Source of the DNA: Natronospira proteinivora
Lineage (GTDB): Bacteria > Pseudomonadota > Gammaproteobacteria > Natronospirales > Natronospiraceae
Length of the DNA stretch: 64,000 bases
Reading direction: 5' to 3'
Assembly (NCBI RefSeq): GCF_024170465.1
Contig: NZ_JALJYF010000001.1
Location: 1,054,001-1,118,000, forward strand
Position 1 is the first letter of the stretch, and each line of letters starts with the position of its first letter. Positions 17,498 to 25,343 of the stretch are shown here, in pieces. The translations under genes were made by a program, and so were the position numbers. The notes beneath the pieces were generated by a model, which saw only the letters and a list, made by a program, of their open reading frames with translations, was not told where the DNA came from and searched no databases.

Positions 17498-18910
17498 TCA
17501 GGAATTTTCCTTTCTTTCTTCGATATAAGCCAGCGCTTTCTCAATTCGAGCCAGTGTCACCTCTTTACCGAGCAGCGCCAGTGTCTGATCAATGGGAGGA
17601 GAAACCGGTCCACCGGATACCGCTACTCGAATGGGCTGGGCCACTTTCCCCAGCTTCAGCTCAAGCCGTTCCGCCACGGCGGTTACAACACCATGCACCT
17701 TTTCCGGCTGCCAGTCATCCAGCGCAGCCAAATCCTCCTTGACGACTTTCAAGGGTTCTTCCGCCACTGGCCGCAGATTCTTCTTGGCGGCCTTTTCATC
17801 AAAGGCGTCAAAGTCTTGAAAGAAGAACAGGCTGTTATCCGCCATTTCCACCAGTGTTTTCGCCCGCTCCTGCTGAGATACCACGATGGCTTCCAGGGTG
17901 GCGTCATCGTTCACTTCACATCCCCGGGCTTGCAACAAGGGCTTGAGGGCCTGTGCCACGTAATCCGGGCTGCTGTCCTTGATGTAATGCTGATTCAACC
18001 AGAGCAGTTTTTCCGGATTGAAGGTGGACGCTGAACGATTGACTTCATCAATATCGAACAGCTGAATCATCTCCTCCCGGGAGAATACTTCCTGATCCCC
18101 GTGGGACCAGCCCAGCCGGACCAGGTAATTGAGCAATGCTTCCGGCAGATAGCCCTCCTCCCGGTACTGCAGCACGCTAACCGCGCCATGCCGCTTGGAT
18201 AAACGGGCGCCATCGGAACCCAGAATCATGGGCACATGGGCGTAAACCGGCGGTTCACCACCCAGGGCCTCAATCATGTTGATTTGCCGAGGCGTATTGT
18301 TGAGGTGATCATCACCACGGATCACATGGGTAATCCTCATGTCCATGTCATCCACCACCACGGTGAAATTATAGGTGGGCGTGCCGTCGGAACGGGCGAT
18401 GATCAAATCATCCAGCTCGCTGTTATTGAACGTCACATGCCCCCGGACCTGATCATTGAAGGTCACGGCCCCATCCAGCGGATTCCGAAAGCGAATCACT
18501 GGCTCGACACCTTCCTTGGCTTCGCTTCTGTTACGGCAACGACCGTCGTAGCGAGGCTTTTCCTTGCGCGCCCGCTGGGCCTCCCGCATTTCCTCCAGCT
18601 CTTCCTTGCTGCAGTAGCAACGATAGGCCTTGCCTTCTTCCAGCAACTTGTCAATCAAAACCTTGTAACGGTCATAACGCTCAGTCTGGTAGAAAGGGCC
18701 TTCGTCCCAATCCAGCCCCATCCATTCCATGCCATCCAAAATGGCCTGAACCGATTCCGGCGTGGAGCGTTCCCGGTCGGTATCCTCAATGCGCAATACA
18801 AACTTGCCCTGATGCCTTTTCGCATAGAGCCAGCAGAACAGCGCCGTACGCGCCCCGCCGATATGCAGATACCCTGTTGGGCTGGGGGCGAACCGGGTCC
18901 GAATCGTCAT
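17498..18910 (-). CDS. gltX: Glutamyl-tRNA synthetase
   Basis: GltX charges tRNA-Glu with glutamate in an ATP-dependent reaction. This class I synthetase has 470 residues, normal for the bacterial enzyme. It shows the HIGH-type motif in [16 protein letters not shown] (residues 8-23), a CYCSKEEL zinc-binding region with later GRCRN, and the KMSKS-type motif in ARLSKRHGA. The C-terminal anticodon-binding helical domain is present. The start is ATG 18910 with GGAGG six bases upstream. tRNA-Ala and tRNA-Glu genes lie immediately downstream on the same strand, so the synthetase and its substrate tRNA are probably on one transcript. Confidence 0.97.
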   Translation of the reverse strand: MTIRTRFAPSPTGYLHIGGARTALFCWLYAKRHQGKFVLRIEDTDRERSTPESVQAILDGMEWMGLDWDEGPFYQTERYDRYKVLIDKLLEEGKAYRCYCSKEELEEMREAQRARKEKPRYDGRCRNRSEAKEGVEPVIRFRNPLDGAVTFNDQVRGHVTFNNSELDDLIIARSDGTPTYNFTVVVDDMDMRITHVIRGDDHLNNTPRQINMIEALGGEPPVYAHVPMILGSDGARLSKRHGAVSVLQYREEGYLPEALLNYLVRLGWSHGDQEVFSREEMIQLFDIDEVNRSASTFNPEKLLWLNQHYIKDSSPDYVAQALKPLLQARGCEVNDDATLEAIVVSQQERAKTLVEMADNSLFFFQDFDAFDEKAAKKNLRPVAEEPLKVVKEDLAALDDWQPEKVHGVVTAVAERLELKLGKVAQPIRVAVSGGPVSPPIDQTLALLGKEVTLARIEKALAYIEERKENS

Positions 18911-19078
18911 GCCATTCCTCCGCGGACAAAAAAGCGCCATTTTAGCAGAGGAATCACCCCCCACGGCACCTTGATTGTTGTTTCCGAAACCCTCAGATTA
19001 GGAGTCAGGCGAGTTGAGGCTTCGGGCCGCCGAGGTCGCAGCCGCCCTCGCCAATCATCTGGATTACAAGGAGGCACT

Positions 19079-19492
19079 ATGCAACTTCCCCTAGAGGTTC
19101 ATTTCCACAACATGGACCACTCCGACGCCCTGGAAGAACGGGCCCGGGAAGCCGCCACCAAGCTTGAGAACGCCTGCCCCCAGTTACAGTCCTGCCGCGT
19201 TTTCATTGAAGCTGCCCACTACCGCAAGGGCACGGGCAATATGTACGAAGTCCGCATCGACATGCGTGTACCCGGCCAAGAGGTAGCCGTCCACCTGACC
19301 CAGGATGAAGACGCCACCAAGAACGAGGATGCCCATTCCCTGGTCACCCGCACCTTTAAATTGGCCGAAAAGCGCCTGAGAGCCTATCTGGACAAGAAAA
19401 TGGACAAGCGTAAGGGCCGTGGTGACAAGCCCGGCAAGGCCGAAGCCGATGCGCAAGCCGCTCAAGACGCTCAGGATCAGGCGGGACTCTGA
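19079..19492 (+). CDS. Ribosome hibernation factor (HPF/RaiA family)
   Basis: This small protein of 137 residues has the HPF/YfiA beta-alpha-beta-beta-beta-alpha layout (LEVHFHNMDHSDALEERARE, then YEVRIDMRVPGQEV). Its helix-rich C-terminus carries basic DKKMDKRKGRGDKPGKA and a low-complexity Ala/Asp/Gln tail. Family members bind the 30S decoding site and silence ribosomes in stationary phase. It lacks the long C-terminal dimerisation domain of long HPF. AAGGAGG lies five bases before ATG 19079. It stands alone, divergent from gltX. Confidence 0.88.
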   Translation: MQLPLEVHFHNMDHSDALEERAREAATKLENACPQLQSCRVFIEAAHYRKGTGNMYEVRIDMRVPGQEVAVHLTQDEDATKNEDAHSLVTRTFKLAEKRLRAYLDKKMDKRKGRGDKPGKAEADAQAAQDAQDQAGL

Positions 19493-19515
19493 AATAGAGA
19501 GGATTATTGCCAGCG

Positions 19516-19549
19516 CCACCGGGTCCGGTCATTAGACCGGGCTTGGTGG
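19516..19549 (+). other. Hairpin downstream of the hibernation factor gene
   Basis: Segments 19516-19530 and 19535-19549 pair over 15 bases with three G-T wobbles, around the 4-base loop ATTA. No T-run follows, so it may protect the mRNA 3' end or help Rho-dependent termination rather than act as an intrinsic terminator. Confidence 0.4.
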
Positions 19550-19938
19550 GGCGATAGGGATTGGATTGAGCAAAAAACCCAGTACCCGGCGGTCGACAAC
19601 CATAGACACGCAATGGGGTTGGCGGGTGCCTTAACCGCCGACCGCCAGGCACCAGATCCGGCCCAACCGGCTCAAAAGTCAGGCCTGTTATGCCGCTTCG
19701 CACCCTTCCTCTGCCATCACCTGAGCGGCCCAGGCGAGGCAGCCGAGATCATTCCCTGACAAGTCCATTTAATCCGGCTCTAGGCGAGCCGCATGACTTC
19801 CGCGTCATCCCTGACACGGAACAGCCCCTTCCCTGGAGCGCACCCGCTCCTTCCTTAGGACGGGCGGTCATTCCTCTAGGCGCGGTTTGGAGACGCCCCG
19901 CCCTCACAGCGGTGACAAACCCAGCCCCGCTCCATGAC
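19550..19938. other. Non-coding or decayed stretch between hpf-like and EF-hand genes
   Basis: About 390 bases carry no convincing gene. Frames are open on both strands (one on the minus strand, 19703 down into the hibernation factor gene, encodes YGCRPPGTGFFAQSNPYR-like sequence). Composition there is Pro/Arg/Gly-rich, there is no ribosome site, and the frame runs through the 3' end of a real gene. It may be a decayed or repeated element; see findings. Confidence 0.35.
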
Positions 19939-20196
19939 TCATTTGCAAAATTGGGCGACCCCCTGTCGATATTCTTGGCGGTTCATGCCCTCCTCATTTT
20001 CCGGCTGAATCCGATCGAAGTTGTCATGCAGGCATGGCACGCCAGAAACCTCGCTTTCGCTCAGATAGCCATTGCCATCCCTGTCCAGCTCTTCAAAACT
20101 GGGTACCCGCTCTCGCTCTTCAGGTTCCGAAGCAATTGCACCACCGGCCAGCAAGACAAGACTGGCACCAAGCCCTATCAGCAGCTTCTTATCCAT
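19939..20196 (-). CDS. Small exported EF-hand protein
   Basis: This protein of 85 residues has a signal peptide (residues 1-22, LLIGLGASLVLLAGGAIA) and so is predicted periplasmic. One canonical EF-hand loop is present (DRDGNGYLSESE, residues 38-49), with Ca2+ ligands at D38, D40, N42, S46 and E49. A second, degenerate hand (FDRIQPENEEGMNRQEY) follows. Cys55 and Cys84 could form a disulfide. ATG 20196 has AGGAGG eight bases upstream. The gene lies downstream of glrK-qseG-glrR on the same strand but has its own sigma-54-type promoter with GlrR-type sites behind it. It is therefore a likely target of that system, perhaps sensing or buffering divalent cations in the envelope. Confidence 0.85.
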   Translation of the reverse strand: MDKKLLIGLGASLVLLAGGAIASEPEERERVPSFEELDRDGNGYLSESEVSGVPCLHDNFDRIQPENEEGMNRQEYRQGVAQFCK

Positions 20197-20279
20197 TTTT
20201 GCCTCCTTAACCTCGTCACTGGATTCGAATGTCCGTTTCACCTAGAACAGAGCACGCCCAATTGGGCATAACCGTACTA

Positions 20280-20295
20280 TGCAGAAGCTGTGCCA
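20280..20295 (-). promoter_or_regulatory. Sigma-54 promoter of the EF-hand gene
   Basis: On the minus strand TGGCAC-N5-CTGCA matches the -24/-12 consensus TGGCAC-N5-TTGCA with correct spacing and one mismatch. The invariant GG is at 20294-20293 and GC at 20282-20281. Transcription would start near 20269, leaving a ~70-base leader before the EF-hand ATG at 20196; the leader begins near a GCCCAATTGGGC palindrome. Confidence 0.75.
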
Positions 20296-20314
20296 GTTCC
20301 ATTTCACTCTTTAT

Positions 20315-20327
20315 TTTCAATACGTTA
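20315..20327 (+). promoter_or_regulatory. Candidate IHF site
   Basis: TTTCAATACGTTA matches the IHF consensus WATCAANNNNTTR with one mismatch. It sits between the GlrR-type sites and the sigma-54 promoter, where a DNA-bending protein would be needed to bring the activator to the polymerase. IHF-assisted GlrR activation is known for enterobacterial glmY. Confidence 0.5.
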
Positions 20328-20361
20328 GCGGACAAAGATAGACAGGCTGGGTAGTAATGGC

Positions 20362-20397
20362 CCGACAGACTGTCGCCATTGAGCGACAGTCTGTCGG
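20362..20397. promoter_or_regulatory. GlrR-type activator site 1 within a perfect hairpin
   Basis: CCGACAGACTGTCGC (20362-20376) and GCGACAGTCTGTCGG (20383-20397) form a perfect 15-bp inverted repeat. Its core is TGTC (20371-20374), ten bases, GACA (20385-20388), the TGTC-N10-GACA pattern described for GlrR in enterobacteria. It lies roughly 80 bases behind the -24 element of the EF-hand promoter. Confidence 0.65.
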
Positions 20398-20428
20398 TTA
20401 AAATTCATAACCTCATGTTCTTAATAAG

Positions 20429-20464
20429 AAAAAGGGCTGTCGCCAATCGGCGACAGCCCTTTTT
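20429..20464 (-). terminator. glrR terminator that also contains a GlrR-type site
   Basis: AAAAAGGGCTGTCGCC (20429-20444) and GGCGACAGCCCTTTTT (20449-20464) form a perfect 16-bp stem with a 4-base loop and T-runs in both directions, ending glrR transcription. The stem also contains TGTC (20438-20441), ten bases, GACA (20452-20455), a second match to the GlrR activator pattern. It could serve both as terminator and upstream activator site. Confidence 0.8.
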
Positions 20465-20495
20465 GTACGACGTTTCCTGAGGTAAATCCCGCTTT

Positions 20496-21863
20496 TCAGC
20501 TCTTGAAACCCCGGGGATTGAGGTGATGGCGCTTGAGAAGACGATAAAACTCAGTACGATTGCGGCCCGCCAGCCGCGCCGCCTCACTCACGTTACCGTC
20601 CGTCAGACGCAGCGTCCGGGCGATATAATCCCGTTCGAAGTGGTCACGGGCTTGTGCCAGAGAAATCATCTCGTCCCTACCCTCCCGCAAGGCACGCTGA
20701 ACCAGATTAGTTGGCACGGGCCCCTTTCGGCACAAGACACAAACCTGTTCGACCACATTCCTCAATTGCCGAACATTGCCGGGCCAGCTATAGGCCAGCA
20801 AAGCCCGAACCGCTTCCGGCGAGAAACTCCCAACACGCTGTCCCGCCGGCCGTCCGGCATCGATCTCGGCCAAAAAATGCTCTGCCAACAAGGGAATGTC
20901 CTCAGGACGCTCTCTCAGTGGTGGCAGATCCAGGCGGACCACATTCAGTCGGTAATACAGGTCTTCACGAAATGCCCCTTCCACCATGGCGGCAGCAATG
21001 TCCCTGTGGGTGGCCGAGACCACCCGCACGTTCACCGGCCGCTCTTCCCGACCACCCACTGGGCGGACTTTTCGCTCCTGCAAGGCGCGCAGCAGTTTGG
21101 CCTGGAACGCCAAGGGCATATCCCCGATTTCATCCAGGAACAGGGTGCCGCCCTCCGCTTCCTGGAACAGCCCCGACCGGGCACGATCGGCCCCGGTAAA
21201 TGCCCCCTTCTCATGCCCAAACAGCTCCGATTCCAGCAAATCCGCCGGCACGGCGGCGCAGTTGATGGCCACAAAAGGATGATTGGCCCGGTTGCTGGCA
21301 GCATGAATCGCCCGAGCCAGGACTTCCTTGCCGGTACCGCTTTCACCCTGAATCACCACACTGGCATCGCTTTGAGCGACCAGACTGACATCGGACAGGA
21401 GGGTCGCCATTTCGCGGCTGCGGGTCACAATGCCATGGTGGCGTTCCGGCTGATGATTCGTCTGCTCCTGTCCACTGGCCGCGGCCTCGGCCACCAAATC
21501 CAGCAACTCAGTACTGTCCACCGGTTTGGTCAGAAAACCAAAGGCTCCTTCCCGGGTGGCGGCCACCGCATCGGGGATGGTTCCATAGGCGGTAATGATA
21601 ATCACCGGCAAGGTGGGGAGCTCCTCCCGTAGGCGTCGGAACAAAGCCATACCATCCATGCCTTCCATACGCAGATCGGTCACCACTACCTGGGGTATGC
21701 GTGTGGCCACCGCGCCCAAGGCCGCCTTGGCATTCTCTGCCACATCCACTTGATAGCCGTGCCCCTCCAGTCGGAGCGAGAGCAAGCGACGCAAGCCCGG
21801 ATCGTCATCCACCAACAATACCCGGGCACCATGACGCCGCTCTGTAGCCGCTTCAACGTTCAT
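20496..21863 (-). CDS. glrR: Sigma-54-dependent response regulator GlrR (QseF)
   Basis: This NtrC-type activator has 455 residues. The receiver domain (residues ~13-130) has acidic DDD 19-21, phospho-acceptor Asp63 in VVVTDLRM and Lys in FLTKPVD. The AAA+ domain has Walker A GESGTGKE, the sigma-54-contacting GAFTGA loop and Walker B GTLFLDEIGD. The C-terminal Fis-type HTH includes NVSEAARLAGRNRTEFYRLL. The last helix and FKS end match E. coli GlrR. ATG 21863 has AGAGGG 11 bases upstream; ATG 21872 is an alternative. The start overlaps qseG, giving the conserved order glrK-qseG-glrR. Its likely sites lie just downstream, in front of the EF-hand gene. Confidence 0.93.
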   Translation of the reverse strand: MNVEAATERRHGARVLLVDDDPGLRRLLSLRLEGHGYQVDVAENAKAALGAVATRIPQVVVTDLRMEGMDGMALFRRLREELPTLPVIIITAYGTIPDAVAATREGAFGFLTKPVDSTELLDLVAEAAASGQEQTNHQPERHHGIVTRSREMATLLSDVSLVAQSDASVVIQGESGTGKEVLARAIHAASNRANHPFVAINCAAVPADLLESELFGHEKGAFTGADRARSGLFQEAEGGTLFLDEIGDMPLAFQAKLLRALQERKVRPVGGREERPVNVRVVSATHRDIAAAMVEGAFREDLYYRLNVVRLDLPPLRERPEDIPLLAEHFLAEIDAGRPAGQRVGSFSPEAVRALLAYSWPGNVRQLRNVVEQVCVLCRKGPVPTNLVQRALREGRDEMISLAQARDHFERDYIARTLRLTDGNVSEAARLAGRNRTEFYRLLKRHHLNPRGFKS

Positions 21864-22404
21864 CGTCTGCATCACCCTCTTCAATCAGTGGATCACCCCG
21901 ACGTCCGATCTCTTGTTCAATCTGTCGCAATGCCTCCAATTTCTCCCGGGTATCGGCATGAGCGGCCCGCTCTTCGGCAAGCTGTGCTTCCAGGACCTGC
22001 AATTGTGCCTCCAGGGAGCCATGCCTTTCCCAGTGTGCAAGTAAAACCCCCAACAGTTCATGGGTCTCTGAATGTCGAAAGGCCTCGGGATATTTCCCAA
22101 ACTGTTGCAGCCCGCTCACGCCCTTTTCCTGGTCTGAAACGGTATCGGGTCCATACAGAGCCAACAGTGCCAGCTTTACCCGGGCATCATTGTCGATACG
22201 GTGGGCCAGTTCCACTTGATGATCCAGGGCCTGCTGGCCGGACATCTCGTCAAATCGCTGGACCGTGGTAATGACATGCTCTACATCCATGTCGACAGTG
22301 ACCACCGCATCCATGGATACCGCGACCTTTTCTCTTTCCGGCACCAACCATCCACAGCCTGACAGCAACCCAAGCAAAAGCAGGCCCAATATCCTAGTCC
22401 GCAT
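21853..22404 (-). CDS. qseG: QseG/YfhG-like outer-membrane lipoprotein
   Basis: This lipoprotein of 183 residues has lipobox LLSGC (LLGLLSGCGW, Cys17). The mature part is helical, with Leu-rich middle segments (RVKLALLALYGP) and a C-terminal coiled coil (residues ~125-170). Between a GlrK-type kinase and GlrR, it matches enterobacterial QseG (YfhG), which contacts the kinase QseE/GlrK and stimulates signalling. Sequence similarity by eye is limited, so the call rests mainly on position and type. It overlaps glrK by 11 bases and glrR by 11 bases, indicating tight coupling. Confidence 0.8.
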   Translation of the reverse strand: MRTRILGLLLLGLLSGCGWLVPEREKVAVSMDAVVTVDMDVEHVITTVQRFDEMSGQQALDHQVELAHRIDNDARVKLALLALYGPDTVSDQEKGVSGLQQFGKYPEAFRHSETHELLGVLLAHWERHGSLEAQLQVLEAQLAEERAAHADTREKLEALRQIEQEIGRRGDPLIEEGDADDER

Positions 22405-23869
22405 GCCTATTCCTCACATCATCCGTCCCGTTGGACAGACGAATTTCAAAAGTGGTTTTCCAGTCCCGGCTCCGGGCCAGGGTCACATCGCCCCCGTGGG
22501 CCCGGATAAGATCCCGGCAAATACTCAGGCCCAGCCCGCTGCCGGGCACGGCCCCCTCGGCAGAGGCAGGTCCTCGATAAAAGGGTTCGAAAACCCGGTG
22601 ACGGTCACCGCCACCAATACCCCGCCCATTATCACTGACCCGGATCCTTACCGTCCCTTCCTCCCGGACAGCAAACAAGCCCACACGACTGCCGGCCGGA
22701 GAGAATTTGATGGCATTGGAAAGCAGATTATCCAACGCCGTGCGGAGCATGTCCGGGTCGCCCCACACCGCCAGGCCGTCGTCCAGATGGGTTTCCACCT
22801 GAATGTCCCGTGCCGACAAGCTCAGGGAATGGGTCAGCAAGGCCTCATCAAACAGGGCCCGAACCGCGACGGACTGCGTTTGGGCGGGCTGCAAACCACC
22901 TCGAATCCGGTTGAACCGTAACAGGGATTCAATCTGCTCCTCCAAGCGGGCCGTACTGGTTCCGAGGATGGTCACCACTTCCGATTGACGTGGCGCCAGA
23001 GGACCGAGCAATTCTTCCTCCAGCAGGCCAACCCCTTCCCGAATTGCACTCAAGGGGGTTTTCAGCTCATGGGAGACCTGCCCCAGCAGGCGTTGCCGAT
23101 CCCGTTCGATTCTCGACAAGCGACGACGAGCCCATTCCAGGCGAACCGACAGGACCTTCAGATCACGCGGTCCCTTGACCGCCTTGATCGGGCCGGCCTC
23201 GGGATGGGCCAGGCTGCGAATACTATAATCCAGTTGTCGAATCGGGCGTGTAATCAGACCAGTGAAGGTCAAGGCCAGCAATATGGCGATGGGGATCACG
23301 GCAGCCATTTGGGCATAAACCAGATCCCGTGCCTGCTCGCCGAGCCGTTTCAAATCAAAGACCGCCGATTCCGCCACTGCCTCACTCTCGTCAAGCAATG
23401 CCACCGACATTTGATTCAAAATGGAAAACGGGCGTGCAAGGAACGCCGGCCACGGCTCGGGGGCGACTTCGCTCAGGACCTGATCGGCCAGCAGCGCCTC
23501 CCGAACCACGGCATTGACGAGGGTGACCCGAGGGGCTGTAGGCAAATCCAGCGCCAGCATGGTCTGGACCTGGCGCAGAAAGGATTCACGGCGGGCCTGG
23601 AAATGAGTCAGGGCCTCATCATCCTGCAGCACACGGTACTGACGAGCTGACCGTTCCAGGGCCTGCACCCGATCCATGGTCTCGCGGGCCTCGCGGGTAA
23701 TACTGACGGCCTGCTCCAGGGACCGCTCCCCCTCGAATGTAAGACGCTCAATCTGCTGACCGGTCACCAATAGTCCGAGAATCAAAGGCGTCCCCACAAG
23801 GAGAAAGCCGAACAAGACCAGCCCGAGGACACTGCTTGGCCACAGGTATCGAAACAGTTTGCGCGTCAC
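22394..23869 (-). CDS. glrK: Sensor histidine kinase GlrK (QseE)
   Basis: This inner-membrane kinase has 491 residues. Transmembrane helix 1 (~12-35), a periplasmic helical sensor (~36-185) and transmembrane helix 2 (~186-206) are followed by HAMP. The HisKA domain has phospho-acceptor His267 in GQVSHELKTPLSAIREG. The HATPase domain has NLLSNAIKFSPAG, DNGRGI and GSGLGLSI. Architecture and gene order match GlrK/QseE. In enterobacteria the system responds to cell-envelope stress and controls glmY. The start is GTG 23869 with GGAG eight bases upstream. No glmY-like sRNA is apparent here, so the regulon probably differs. Confidence 0.9.
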   Translation of the reverse strand: MTRKLFRYLWPSSVLGLVLFGFLLVGTPLILGLLVTGQQIERLTFEGERSLEQAVSITREARETMDRVQALERSARQYRVLQDDEALTHFQARRESFLRQVQTMLALDLPTAPRVTLVNAVVREALLADQVLSEVAPEPWPAFLARPFSILNQMSVALLDESEAVAESAVFDLKRLGEQARDLVYAQMAAVIPIAILLALTFTGLITRPIRQLDYSIRSLAHPEAGPIKAVKGPRDLKVLSVRLEWARRRLSRIERDRQRLLGQVSHELKTPLSAIREGVGLLEEELLGPLAPRQSEVVTILGTSTARLEEQIESLLRFNRIRGGLQPAQTQSVAVRALFDEALLTHSLSLSARDIQVETHLDDGLAVWGDPDMLRTALDNLLSNAIKFSPAGSRVGLFAVREEGTVRIRVSDNGRGIGGGDRHRVFEPFYRGPASAEGAVPGSGLGLSICRDLIRAHGGDVTLARSRDWKTTFEIRLSNGTDDVRNRHAD

Positions 23870-23953
23870 ACAGGATCTCCAGAAGGATCAGGATCACTCT
23901 CCATTGTCGTTTATTTGGGGAAAACCGCGCAAACCAGTTCTCAGTTGATTTAA

Positions 23954-23973
23954 TTTTAGATTTTGCTAATATA
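23954..23973. promoter_or_regulatory. BigR-type operator upstream of the sulfur operon
   Basis: An AT-rich dyad, TTAG (23956-23959), six bases, CTAA (23966-23969), sits 55-75 bases before the persulfide dioxygenase start. Its right half TTGCTAATAT (23963-23972) is the exact complement of ATATTAGCAA at 31126-31135, upstream of the ArsR-family regulator gene. AT-rich TTAG/CTAA-type dyads are typical of BigR/SqrR operators. Confidence 0.6.
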
Positions 23974-24028
23974 AATAAAAGAAAAGTTGACACGGGTCAT
24001 CTGTAAGCAGGCCCAAGGAGACAAAACC

Positions 24029-24922
24029 ATGAAACCAGAAGTGACATCCTTCTTCCACGAAGACACCAATACCTTCTCCTATGTGGTGAAAAATCCCGAC
24101 AACCATGGGGCGGTGGTAATCGATCCGGTACTGGATTTCGATTACAAGGCAGCCCGCACCTGGACCGACACTGCGGACGGGATTCTTGAATTCATCAGGA
24201 AAGAAGGCTTGGCCGTGGAGTGGATTCTGGAAACCCATGCCCACGCCGATCACCTCTCGGCAGCGCCCTATCTTGCCAAGGCTTTGGGGGCCAAAATCGC
24301 CATCGGTGAAGGCATTCAGCAAGTTCAGGGTCGATTCATAAAGGTGTTCAACCTGCCCAATGAACATCAGCCCAACGGGTCGGAATTCGACCACCTCCTG
24401 AAGGATGGCGAGATCTTCGAAACGGCAGGGATGAAAATCGAAGTCATGCATACTCCGGGGCACACCTCGGATAGCAACAGCTTCCTGGTCGGAGATGCCG
24501 TCTTTGTCGGCGACACCCTGTTCATGCCGGATGCAGGCAGCGCCCGGGCAGACTTTCCCGGCGGCGATGCCGGCATGCTGTATGACTCCATGCAGAAACT
24601 GCTCTCACTACCGGACGAAACGCGCATGTTCATGTGCCACGACTACGCACCCGGCGGTCGCGAGATTAAGAACGAAACCACCGTGGCTGAGCAGAAAGCC
24701 CGGAATATTCATGCGGGCGCCGGCGTCAGCCGGGATGACTATGTAAAGATGCGTGAGGAGCGGGATGCCACTCTCCCCATGCCGCGCCTGATTATCCCGT
24801 CGGTTCAGATCAATATGCGCGCCGGCAAGTTGCCTCCGCCCGAGGACAACGATGTGAGCTACCTCAAGGTCCCCCTCAACCTGCTGGGCCCAAAGCCCGG
24901 GGAGCGCAGTGGTCATGACTGA
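24029..24922 (+). CDS. Persulfide dioxygenase-like metallo-beta-lactamase-fold protein (Blh/ETHE1 type)
   Basis: This cytoplasmic, mononuclear-iron MBL-fold enzyme has 297 residues. It is predicted to oxidise glutathione persulfide to sulfite. The metal motif is THAHADHLS (His70, His72, Asp74, His75), with His145 in TPGHTSDS, Asp162 in GDTLFMPDAGSARADFPGG and a late MCHDY His. The ARADFPGGDA segment is typical of ETHE1-like enzymes and of Blh in the BigR operon of Xylella/Agrobacterium. Blh proteins often carry an N-terminal DUF442 domain; here that domain is a separate gene (28093-28608). AAGGAG lies upstream of ATG 24029. It is first in a six-gene sulfur operon. Confidence 0.9.
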   Translation: MKPEVTSFFHEDTNTFSYVVKNPDNHGAVVIDPVLDFDYKAARTWTDTADGILEFIRKEGLAVEWILETHAHADHLSAAPYLAKALGAKIAIGEGIQQVQGRFIKVFNLPNEHQPNGSEFDHLLKDGEIFETAGMKIEVMHTPGHTSDSNSFLVGDAVFVGDTLFMPDAGSARADFPGGDAGMLYDSMQKLLSLPDETRMFMCHDYAPGGREIKNETTVAEQKARNIHAGAGVSRDDYVKMREERDATLPMPRLIIPSVQINMRAGKLPPPEDNDVSYLKVPLNLLGPKPGERSGHD

Positions 24923-25343
24923 ATTCACGCCCATTTCAGCCTTGATTGGCGGAGCCTTTATTGGCCTCGCCGCCGTTCTGCTGATGGCCCTTAATGGCCG
25001 CATTGCGGGCATCAGCGGTATTGCCGGTGGTCTGTTGGAAAGCAGCAGTGGAGACCGAAGCTGGCGCTGGCTTTTCATCATTGGCCTGCTTGCCGGGGTC
25101 GTCCTCCATGAGCTCATACGGCCGGAGAGCTTTGCCCTTCGAGAAGGCTATCCGCCCCTGCTGCTGGTTGCCGCCGGCCTGATCGTCGGCATCGGCACCC
25201 GCATGGGAAGCGGCTGCACCAGCGGCCATGGTGTCTGTGGGATTTCCAGGTTCTCTGCCCGCTCTCTGGTGGCCACCATCGCCTTCATGATCACCGCCGC
25301 GATTACCGTCGCCGTGGTCCGGCATGGCTTTGGAGTTCTGTGA
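24915..25343 (+). CDS. pmpA: YeeE/YedE-family membrane protein, PmpA-like
   Basis: This inner-membrane protein of 142 residues has four predicted helices. It carries the DUF395 signature GIGTRMGSGCTSGHGVCG with Cys101 and Cys108. It corresponds to one half of full-length YeeE, a thiosulfate importer in E. coli/Spirochaeta, in which Cys residues guide the substrate. Small paired halves (PmpA and PmpB) are typical of sulfide-detoxification operons. It overlaps the dioxygenase gene by 8 bases. Its role in moving sulfur compounds across the membrane is inferred. Confidence 0.88.
   Translation: MTEFTPISALIGGAFIGLAAVLLMALNGRIAGISGIAGGLLESSSGDRSWRWLFIIGLLAGVVLHELIRPESFALREGYPPLLLVAAGLIVGIGTRMGSGCTSGHGVCGISRFSARSLVATIAFMITAAITVAVVRHGFGVL

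Noticed and set aside
18236-19078. Upstream extension of the hibernation factor frame
   Set aside because: It runs antisense to gltX; the real start is ATG 19079 with AAGGAGG.
19690-20271. Open frame on the + strand across the EF-hand gene
   Set aside because: It overlaps the EF-hand gene and its promoter in antisense, and has no ribosome site.
20362-20464. Two inverted repeats as plain tandem terminators
   Set aside because: Only the 20429-20464 one has T-runs; both contain TGTC-N10-GACA, and a sigma-54 promoter lies downstream, so activator sites explain them better.
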